Source: Pseudomonadota bacterium
Lineage (GTDB): Bacteria > Pseudomonadota > Alphaproteobacteria > Rhizobiales > Hyphomicrobiaceae
Reading direction: 5' to 3'
DNA length: 5,063 nucleotides
NCBI GenBank assembly: GCA_023426855.1
Contig: JAEZBU010000408.1
Coordinates: 1 to 5,063 of the forward strand
Shown here: positions 1 through 5,063 of the stretch, piece after piece
How the letters are laid out: each line of letters starts with the position of its first letter
Position numbering within the stretch: the stretch's first letter is position 1
Made by a program: the position numbers and the translations under genes
The notes under the pieces: model-generated
Told to the model about the DNA's origin: nothing
Databases searched by the model: none
Seen by the model: only the letters and a program-made list of their open reading frames with translations

Positions 1-163
1 CTGCTAGGGTGTGAGAAATATTATTCTGCTACAGTGTGCGTGCGACGGAGCGGCCAAGCCCTCGGCGCCGAGACCTGTAGCAATTCGAAAGTGCAGGGCT
101 GAGGAAAATCACTGCCATCTTACGTGAGCAGTCATTATTCCGATTGCCCAATGGATGGATTGA
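1..163. promoter_or_regulatory. Leader/promoter region of the cysB-like gene, possibly divergent
   Basis: No convincing gene lies in this stretch. It holds an AT-rich patch (about 14-26, including TATTAT at 19-24), a 13-bp direct repeat with 11 matches (1-13 and 26-38), a perfect 12-bp palindrome CTCGGCGCCGAG (61-72), and two copies of ATTATTC (20-26 and 134-140). I cannot place a convincing -35/-10 pair. LysR-type genes are often divergently transcribed from a target and often autoregulated, so these elements may serve this gene, a leftward gene beyond the window edge, or both. That role is inference; the repeats are seen directly. Confidence 0.4.
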
Positions 164-1093
164 ATGAATTTCCAGCAGTTGCGCATCGTCCGCGAGACTG
201 TCCGCCGCAATTTCAACCTCACCGAGGTCGCCGGCGCGCTGTTCACATCCCAATCCGGTGTCAGCAAGCACATCAAGGATTTGGAAGATGAACTCGGCTT
301 TGAGCTGTTCGTGCGCAAGGGAAAGCGGCTGCTTGGCCTGACCGAGCCGGGCAAGGAACTGGTCGATATCGTCGATCGAATCCTTGTCGATGCCGGCAGT
401 ATCAAGCGCCTTGGCCAACAGTATGCCGCGCGCGATCAGGGCCAGCTTACGATCGCGACCACGCATACCCAGGCGCGTTACGCGCTGACCGAGGTCGTGT
501 CGGGCTTCTTGCAGGCGTTTCCCAAAGTCCATCTCGTGCTGCATCAAGGCAGCCCGCCGGAAATCGCCTCCATGCTGCTCGATGGGCAAGCCGAAATTGG
601 GATCGCCACCGAAACGCTGGCTAACACGCCGAACCTGGCGACATTTCCTTATTACGCCTGGACCCATGGCGTCGTGGTCCCGAACGGGCATCCGCTCGCC
701 TCGGCCAAGGAGCTCACGCTGGAGGCCATCGCTGAGTATCCCATCATCACCTATCACGAGGGGTTCACCGGACGCGCCAACATCGATCGGGCGTTCGCCG
801 AGGCGGGGCTGGCACCCGACGTCGTGATGTCGGCGATGGATACCGACGTGCTGAAGACCTACGTCGAACTCGGGCTAGGTGTCGGCATCATCGCCTCGAT
901 GGCGTTCAATCCGGATCGCGATCGCGGCCTGCAATTGCTGACCAGTCCCGGTCTGTTTCCCGACAACACGACCTGGATCGCGGTGCGCAAGAACAGTTAC
1001 CTGCGCCGCTACGCCTATCGCTTCATCGAGTTGTGCTCGGCCGAATTGACCGAAGCCATCGTGCGCAAGAAGTCGGGCAGCACCGGAGACTAG
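164..1093 (+). CDS. cysB: CysB-type LysR-family transcriptional regulator (sulfur assimilation)
   Basis: A 309-residue LysR-type regulator of the CysB/Cbl subgroup. In enterobacteria this family activates sulfate uptake and cysteine biosynthesis genes, with N-acetylserine as inducer and sulfide/thiosulfate as anti-inducers. The winged helix-turn-helix fills about residues 1-60, with TSQSGVSKHIKDLEDELG at 28-45. The effector domain starts near 90 and carries the CysB hallmark IATTHTQARY at 97-106. Recalled against E. coli CysB, the first 200 residues align without gaps, so ligand-contact residues keep their numbers: Thr100, Thr102, Gln103, Thr149, Trp166 and Thr202. The protein is about 15 residues shorter than E. 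coli CysB at the C-terminus. The start is well fixed: TGA at 161-163 is in frame directly before the ATG. The Shine-Dalgarno is weak (GGA at 153-155 or 157-159). No sulfur gene is visible nearby; one could lie left of the window. The family call is firm; the physiological role is inferred from it. Confidence 0.9.
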   Translation: MNFQQLRIVRETVRRNFNLTEVAGALFTSQSGVSKHIKDLEDELGFELFVRKGKRLLGLTEPGKELVDIVDRILVDAGSIKRLGQQYAARDQGQLTIATTHTQARYALTEVVSGFLQAFPKVHLVLHQGSPPEIASMLLDGQAEIGIATETLANTPNLATFPYYAWTHGVVVPNGHPLASAKELTLEAIAEYPIITYHEGFTGRANIDRAFAEAGLAPDVVMSAMDTDVLKTYVELGLGVGIIASMAFNPDRDRGLQLLTSPGLFPDNTTWIAVRKNSYLRRYAYRFIELCSAELTEAIVRKKSGSTGD

Positions 1094-1123
1094 TCAGCGC
1101 AAAAGAAAACGGGCGCGCACGAT
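1094..1123. other. Short convergent intergenic gap without a clear terminator
   Basis: Only 30 bp separate two convergent stop codons. The minus strand carries a T-rich run (TTTTCTTTT, the complement of about 1101-1109) just past the methyltransferase stop, but no compact GC-rich hairpin precedes it. A perfect 9-bp inverted repeat (1058-1066 with 1115-1123) spans the end of the cysB-like gene. Its 48-nt loop makes it a poor intrinsic terminator. Confidence 0.4.
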
Positions 1124-2236
1124 CTAGGGCAGCGCTTCGGTCCGGAACAGCGTGACACGCAGCCCTCCGTGCGGAACCGGCGCGGTCGTCGGCAGGAACG
1201 GAAGGCCTGTCGCGTGCGCCAGCGTGGGTTCGCTGGTGACGATTGCGACGCGCCATCCGGCAAAGCGCGCTTTCAGCGTTTGGCCGAGCGCGCGATACAG
1301 GGGCGCCAATTGACCCTTGTCACCGATGCGGGCCCCATACGGCGGGTTGGTGATGATGAGGCCCGGCGGCCCCTCCGGCGCGGTGATGTCGCTGATCGTG
1401 CATTGGCGGAACGCGGTGAAATCCGCGACGCCCGCCCGCTCTGCATTGGCCTGGCTCATTCTGATCGCGCCGGCATCGCGGTCGCTGCCATAGAAGCGGA
1501 CAGAGGGCGTGCGCTTTCCACTCGCCTCGCGCATGCGCTGCCAGGCGGCCGCATCGAAGGTCGCCAATTGCTCGAACGCGAACTGGCGCGAGCGCCCCGG
1601 ATTGAGGCGTGCCGCGATCTCGGCGGCTTCAATGATGAAGGTGCCCGAGCCGCACATCGGGTCGAGCACGGGTTCGGTGCCGTCGTAGCCGCATTGGCGC
1701 AGGAACAGCGACGCCATCGTCTCGCGGATCGGCGCTTTGTTGACCGCCTCCTTGTGACCGCGTTTGTGCAGCAACTCGCCGGACGTATCGACGGCTATCG
1801 TGCAAATGTCCTGCTCGATGCGGGCCCGGACGATGATGTCCGCATCTTGCGAAGGCGGCGCACCCAGAGAATCGCGAATTGCGATTTCGATCCGCTCCGC
1901 CGCGGCGCCCGAATGAAATATCCGCGATTTCCGGCAGGTGGCCTCAACGCGGTACGGCACATCGAAGCGCAGCACCTCGCTCCACGGCATTTTACGCGCC
2001 TGCGCCGTGAGATCGGACAAGTGGACAACTCTGAACGAGGCCAAGCGCGCCAGCACACGTGACGCGCCGCGCACCCACAGGTTTGCGCGCCAGACGTCCG
2101 GCCAGCCGCCCCGTATGGTCACGCCACCGGGAACTGCCCGGGCCGAGTTGAACCCCTTGGAGCCCACCTCGGTGCGCAGAAGGTCTTCCAGTCCGGGGGC
2201 GGTGGCCAGGAAGATCTCGAACTTCTCATCATTCAT
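1124..2236 (-). CDS. THUMP-domain class I SAM-dependent RNA methyltransferase (RlmL/COG0116-like)
   Basis: A 370-residue protein that probably methylates a guanine N2 in RNA, most likely 23S rRNA by analogy with the E. coli RlmL half that makes m2G2445. The N-terminal part, opening with LATAPGLEDLL about nine residues in, plus a THUMP region to about residue 155, should bind RNA. The linker DTSGELLHKRGHKEAVNKAP is typical of the family. The Rossmann-fold methyltransferase follows: SAM motif I DPMCGSGTF at about 192-200, acidic motif II in GSDRDAG near 250-256, and catalytic motif IV NPPYG at 297-301. There is no RlmK half, so it is a single-function form. The frame stays open to 2380, but family length and AGG at the right distance (GCAGGCGCG before ATGATG) favour 2236; 2239 is the alternative. 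It converges on the cysB-like gene with a 30-bp gap. The exact RNA target cannot be read from sequence. Confidence 0.9.
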   Translation of the reverse strand: MNDEKFEIFLATAPGLEDLLRTEVGSKGFNSARAVPGGVTIRGGWPDVWRANLWVRGASRVLARLASFRVVHLSDLTAQARKMPWSEVLRFDVPYRVEATCRKSRIFHSGAAAERIEIAIRDSLGAPPSQDADIIVRARIEQDICTIAVDTSGELLHKRGHKEAVNKAPIRETMASLFLRQCGYDGTEPVLDPMCGSGTFIIEAAEIAARLNPGRSRQFAFEQLATFDAAAWQRMREASGKRTPSVRFYGSDRDAGAIRMSQANAERAGVADFTAFRQCTISDITAPEGPPGLIITNPPYGARIGDKGQLAPLYRALGQTLKARFAGWRVAIVTSEPTLAHATGLPFLPTTAPVPHGGLRVTLFRTEALP

Positions 2237-2410
2237 CATCGCGCCTGCATATCGGAGCGATCCGGCGACATCCATGCCTTTGTCACCAAGCGGCCTGCTA
2301 GCGCCGTTGTAATGCTGACCGGTTAGTATGTTTTGTGCTGGCACGATGCATTGGCTTAGCTTACGTTGCGGCTGGAACATATGTGTTGGCTGCGGCGGAT
2401 GGCCGATATC

Positions 2411-2450
2411 GCGTCGCGTGTGGCCGCAAGCCGGTCAATTCACGCGATGC
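2411..2450 (+). promoter_or_regulatory. Long dyad / potential leader hairpin upstream of the FAD oxidoreductase
   Basis: GCGTCGCGTG (2411-2420) and CACGCGATGC (2441-2450) pair over all 10 positions in RNA, nine Watson-Crick and one G-U. The 20-nt apical part can fold further: TGGCC (2421-2425) with GGTCA (2433-2437). The structure ends 15 nt before the Shine-Dalgarno AGGGAG (2466-2471). No T-run follows, so it is not an intrinsic terminator. It may be a DNA operator, with arm centres about 30 bp or three helical turns apart, or a leader RNA structure affecting translation or stability. The pairing is seen; the function is inference. Confidence 0.4.
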
Positions 2451-2465
2451 AGAGAATAAGCTTCT

Positions 2466-2471
2466 AGGGAG
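2466..2471 (+). promoter_or_regulatory. Ribosome binding site of the FAD oxidoreductase
   Basis: AGGGAG lies 3 nt before the first ATG of the tandem ATGATG (2475) and 6 nt before the second (2478). The second spacing is the more usual one, so 2478 is preferred as the start. Confidence 0.65.
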
Positions 2472-2477
2472 ATCATG

Positions 2478-3935
2478 ATGACGGACGCGAAATCCATCAA
2501 TGCCGTCTCGGAAGAGCAAGGCCTGGAGATTTTCGGCGACAATAGCGTGCGCACGCGTGCCAAGCGCCCGGCCCTGACCATCAAAGAGGCGGCGCGCGAG
2601 ATCCCGGTGTTTGCCGAGACAGACGTGCTGGTGGTTGGTGGCGGGCCGGCCGGAACCTCGGCGGCTGTGGCTGCCGCGAAGACCGGCGCGGATGTTACGC
2701 TCGTTGAGCGCTATAACCATCTCGGCGGCCTTTCGACCGGTGGTCTGGTGATCTGGATCGACCGCATGACCGACTGGCAGGGGCAGCAGGTGATTGCCGG
2801 GTTCGCGCGTGATGTGCTCGACCGTCTGCCCAAGGACGCCATCATGGGGCCGCCGCGCGAGAAGTGGGGTTCGACGGACGCGGCCGAGGTGGAGCATTGG
2901 TTCTACCGGTCGGCAGCCTATCAGGGCGTCGTCACCTGGGCGCCGACGATTGATCCCGAGGCGCTGAAGACGCTCTCGATGAACATGATGACCGAGAACA
3001 AGATCAAGCTGGTGTTGCACGCCTGGGCGGCCGAGCCGATCGTCGAAGGCAATGTCGTGCGCGGCGCGATTTTCGAGAGCAAGGAAGGTCGTCAGGCGAT
3101 CCTGGCCAAAGTCGTGATCGACACGACCGGCGACGCCGACCTCATCGCCCGCACCGGCGTTCAGCTCAGCACGGACGTCGATCCGACCGACATCCATCAC
3201 TGCATCAATACCGCCTTCATGCTGGCCGGCGTCGATTTGGAGCGCTGGACCGAATTCCGCCGCTCCAACAAGCAGGGCTTCTCGGAATTCATGAAGCGCG
3301 GTCGCGAGAAGCTGAAGTTCTTCGAGAAGCCGTTCTTCTCCTGGCGTTCGGACATCGCGCTGTTCATGGGGCCGCGCCTGTCCGGCTATAGCGCGGTCGA
3401 TGTCGAGGATCTGACAGAAGTTGAGCTGCGTTCGCGTCAGCTCGCAGTCGGTCACCTCGAAGCCTATCGCGCCGAGGCGCCTGGCTTCGAGAACGCCTAC
3501 ATGATGCTGGGCGCGTCGCAGGTTGGCGTGCGTCACAGCCGTCGCTATGCGGCAGAGCACATGGTGACGCGCGGGCAGTGGGATGAGGGAAAGGTTTGGG
3601 CCGATGAGATCGGCGTTTCGACGTCGCTGGCGCCGAAATGGAAGAACATCTCGGTGCCGTACGCGTCGCTGATCCCGTCGGGGCTCGACGGGATGCTGGG
3701 TGCGGGCCGCCACGTGGCGTGCGATGCCAGCTCACATACCTTCCTGCGCGAGATTCCCCAGTGCTGGCTCACGGGTCAGGCAGCAGGTGTCGCCGGTGCG
3801 CTGGCTGCAAACGCCGGCAAGCAGCCGCGCCAGCTCGATGCCAGCCTGGTGCAGCGTGAGCTGTTGAAGCAGGGCGCGTACCTGTCACCGTCCGTCGTCG
3901 CAGCGGTCGAGGGGCGGGGCGTCGCCGCGGAATAA
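2478..3935 (+). CDS. FAD-dependent oxidoreductase (FAD_oxidored family), substrate unknown
   Basis: A 485-residue flavoprotein (486 if the ATG at 2475 is used; residue numbers here count from 2475). A polar lead of about 48 residues precedes a Rossmann dinucleotide-binding motif, VLVVGGGPAG (51-60), with Glu78 closing the second strand (TLVERY) as expected for binding the FAD ribose. NHLGGLSTGG (81-90) follows, typical of this family just after the FAD fold. VVIDTTGDAD (213-222) is the second FAD-contact segment, and VGVRHSRR (350-357) is a family hallmark. A C-terminal FAD segment runs from SVPYASLIP (393-401) through MLGAGRHVACDAS to TGQAAGVAGALA (433-444). There is no signal peptide, membrane segment or CxxC cluster, so a soluble cytoplasmic enzyme is likely. 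Members of this group are mostly uncharacterised and the substrate cannot be told. It is transcribed alone, is closed by its own terminator, and converges on another flavoprotein gene. The family is firm, the function open. Confidence 0.87.
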   Translation: MTDAKSINAVSEEQGLEIFGDNSVRTRAKRPALTIKEAAREIPVFAETDVLVVGGGPAGTSAAVAAAKTGADVTLVERYNHLGGLSTGGLVIWIDRMTDWQGQQVIAGFARDVLDRLPKDAIMGPPREKWGSTDAAEVEHWFYRSAAYQGVVTWAPTIDPEALKTLSMNMMTENKIKLVLHAWAAEPIVEGNVVRGAIFESKEGRQAILAKVVIDTTGDADLIARTGVQLSTDVDPTDIHHCINTAFMLAGVDLERWTEFRRSNKQGFSEFMKRGREKLKFFEKPFFSWRSDIALFMGPRLSGYSAVDVEDLTEVELRSRQLAVGHLEAYRAEAPGFENAYMMLGASQVGVRHSRRYAAEHMVTRGQWDEGKVWADEIGVSTSLAPKWKNISVPYASLIPSGLDGMLGAGRHVACDASSHTFLREIPQCWLTGQAAGVAGALAANAGKQPRQLDASLVQRELLKQGAYLSPSVVAAVEGRGVAAE

Positions 3936-3967
3936 CCCGGCGATAACGCAGGTTCGAGGATCAATCG

Positions 3968-4006
3968 CAGCGCTGCCTCGTCATCGGGGCAGCGCTGTTT
4001 TCGTTT
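3968..4006 (+). terminator. Intrinsic terminator of the FAD oxidoreductase gene
   Basis: The stem is 13 bp, 3968-3980 with 3985-3997. Its outer 10 bp are perfect (CAGCGCTGCC with GGCAGCGCTG); one T-G wobble and two more pairs close on a TCAT tetraloop. TTTTCGTTT follows directly at 3998-4006. The stem begins 32 nt after the stop codon. On the opposite strand the sequence after the hairpin is not T-rich, so it should stop rightward transcription much better than leftward transcription from the convergent GMC gene. Confidence 0.87.
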
Positions 4007-4031
4007 CGGCATCGCGTGTTGGCGGGTGACT

Positions 4032-5063
4032 TCAGCTTCCGAGTACGAGTGCTGCGCCGCGCTCGCCGATCATCAGGGAAGCGGCATTCGTATTGGCAGA
4101 CGTCACCTTCGGCATGACCGAAGCATCGATCACGCGCAGGCCTTCGACGCCATAAACGCGCAAGCTCGGATCGACAACCGCGCCGTCGTCGGTACCCATG
4201 CGGCACGTGCCGACCGGATGAAAGACGGTGCCGCCGCTGGTCTGTACGAATTTGAGGATCTCGGCATCGCTATCGGCGTTGGGTCCCGGCAATACCTCGC
4301 GCTTGATCAAATCGCGGAAGGCTGGTTGCTGGAAAATCTCGCGCAGGATATTTACGCCCGCGACCGATACCTTGCGATCGAGCTCCGCTGACAGATAGCG
4401 CGGCTCGATGCACGGGGCTTCGAGGGGATCAGCGCTGCGGATGCTCAATCGCCCGCGTGACTCAGGATGGCATTGCCACATCGAGGCGGTGAACCCTGCA
4501 TAGCGATGCAGCGGATCGCCCGGCTTGTCGACTGATAGCGGCATTACGTTGAACTGAATATCCGGCCTGCCGCCCTGCGCGAACGGCGTGCAAGCTGCGC
4601 CGCCAACCTGACCTGCGCCGATCGTCAGCGGACCGCTGCCTTGCGCGAGCCACTTCCAGCCCATCCGCGCGAGCTCAACGGGATTGCGCACGTCCTTATT
4701 CAGGGAGTGGCGCGATTTCAACTCGACGATGCTACGGGCCTGATAGTGATCCTGCAGGTTTTCGCCGACGCCCGGAAGATCGGCAATGACGCCAATGCCG
4801 TGTGACCGCAGCAATTCGGCGGGGCCGATCCCGGACAATTGCAGAAGCTGTGGAGATTGCAGGGCGCCTGCTGCAAGTATGACCTCGCGCGCCGCGTGCG
4901 CCGTGTGCCGGTCGCGGCCACTTGCCCATTCCATGCCCGACGCGCGGCTGCCTTCGAACAACACGCGCGTCGCCTGCGCATTGGTCTCTACGGTGAGATT
5001 CGGCCGGTGACGCACAGGCCGCAAGAATGCCACGGCAGCGCTTTCGCGCCAGTGCCGCCCGAT
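4032..5063 (-). CDS. GMC-family FAD oxidoreductase (choline/alcohol dehydrogenase-like), 5' end outside the window
   Basis: The C-terminal 343 residues of a glucose-methanol-choline oxidoreductase, a family that oxidises alcohols using FAD. Numbering from the window edge, the GMC signature GALQSPQLLQLSGIG is at 66-80, GENLQDH at about 100-106, and the start of the C-terminal substrate domain, SRGRLSIRSADP, at 202-213. The catalytic His is His282 in HPVGTCRMG, and the partner residue in SANTNAASLMIGE is Asn326, as in choline dehydrogenase-like members. The reading frame is open to the last base. A GTG at 5033 could be mistaken for a start, but the ten codons upstream, read as IGRHWRESAA, continue the usual GMC pattern (a W-S/A-A stretch before FLRP and RPNLTV). 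The gene is therefore cut by the window and not truncated. About 190-200 residues with the N-terminal GxGxxG fold should lie to the right. The substrate is unknown; choline dehydrogenase itself is only one possibility. Confidence 0.9.
   Translation of the reverse strand: MGRHWRESAAVAFLRPVRHRPNLTVETNAQATRVLFEGSRASGMEWASGRDRHTAHAAREVILAAGALQSPQLLQLSGIGPAELLRSHGIGVIADLPGVGENLQDHYQARSIVELKSRHSLNKDVRNPVELARMGWKWLAQGSGPLTIGAGQVGGAACTPFAQGGRPDIQFNVMPLSVDKPGDPLHRYAGFTASMWQCHPESRGRLSIRSADPLEAPCIEPRYLSAELDRKVSVAGVNILREIFQQPAFRDLIKREVLPGPNADSDAEILKFVQTSGGTVFHPVGTCRMGTDDGAVVDPSLRVYGVEGLRVIDASVMPKVTSANTNAASLMIGERGAALVLGS

Larger units (their letters stand above)
2237..2474. promoter_or_regulatory. Divergent promoter region between the methyltransferase and the FAD oxidoreductase
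   Basis: Both flanking genes read away from this stretch, so it should hold at least one promoter in each direction. I could not find a sigma-70 pair with good matches and spacing on either strand; the best, TTGTGC (2334-2339) with TAGCTT (2357-2362) at 17 bp, matches only three of six in each box. Visible elements are the near-palindrome CTGACCGGTTAG (2315-2326), the small dyad GTGC-TG-GCAC (2335-2344) and the long dyad at 2411-2450, listed separately. The methyltransferase frame remains open through much of the left half, but that part does not resemble the family. Confidence 0.5.

Noticed and set aside
29..757. A 242-codon minus-strand open frame overlapping the cysB-like gene
   Set aside because: No family resemblance, and it lies almost wholly opposite a gene with a strong CysB match.
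1127..1136. GGGCAGCGCT at the end of the methyltransferase gene, repeated at 3987-3996 in the terminator
   Set aside because: A single 10-base match in GC-rich DNA with no flanking similarity; most likely chance.
1169..2062. A 297-codon open frame on the plus strand opposite the RNA methyltransferase
   Set aside because: Arg-rich and low in recognisable structure; the minus strand encodes DPMCGSG and NPPYG motifs across the same bases.
2339..2355. A sigma-54-like promoter (TGGCACG followed by TTGG)
   Set aside because: The -24 half looks good, but the -12 half is TTGG instead of TTGC and is shifted by one base, breaking the strict GG-N10-GC spacing.
2237..2380. An N-terminal extension of the methyltransferase to an ATG at 2380 or 2275
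   Set aside because: The added residues do not resemble the family, whose members start a few residues before the APGLEDLL-like segment; the ribosome binding site also supports 2236/2239.
2361..3713. A 450-codon open frame on the minus strand opposite the FAD-dependent oxidoreductase
   Set aside because: It is rich in Arg, His and Asp with no recognisable domain, the typical mirror of a GC-rich gene. The plus-strand frame has clear FAD motifs throughout.
5031..5033. GTG as the start of the GMC oxidoreductase
   Set aside because: The upstream codons to the window edge continue a GMC-like sequence, and a start here would remove the whole FAD-binding fold.

Overview
The window reads as ordinary chromosomal DNA from a high-GC alphaproteobacterium. 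A member of the Hyphomicrobiales (Bradyrhizobium/Rhodopseudomonas-like) is my best guess. It rests on codon use with many G/C third positions, the gene families present and the look of the proteins; no rRNA or marker gene is available to confirm it. There are four protein-coding genes, one cut by the right edge, and no tRNA, rRNA, CRISPR array, insertion sequence or phage gene.

Layout. Positions 1-163 are a leader region with an AT-rich patch, a short direct repeat and a perfect 12-bp palindrome. It precedes a rightward CysB-type LysR regulator (164-1093), the activator family of sulfate assimilation. Only 30 bp separate that gene from a convergent leftward gene for a THUMP-domain, SAM-dependent RNA methyltransferase of the RlmL/COG0116 type (1124-2236). 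A 240-bp intergenic region (about 2237-2477) then drives two divergent genes: the methyltransferase to the left and an FAD-dependent oxidoreductase (2478-3935) to the right. The right side of this region carries a strong dyad just upstream of the oxidoreductase ribosome binding site. The oxidoreductase ends in a clear intrinsic terminator (3968-4006). Beyond it lies the 3' two thirds of a leftward GMC-family flavoprotein oxidoreductase (4032 to the window edge), which lacks its N-terminal FAD-binding fold only because the window ends.

How the genes relate. All neighbouring genes are convergent or divergent, so no two of them share an operon. The regulator and the methyltransferase are housekeeping-like and probably unrelated to each other. 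The two flavoproteins at the right face each other. They may belong to one catabolic locus continuing to the right, but nothing in the window shows their substrates.

I looked for a novel system and did not find one. The items most worth checking are the dyad in the leader of the FAD-dependent oxidoreductase, the repeat/palindrome cluster upstream of the cysB-like gene, and the unknown substrates of the two flavoproteins.
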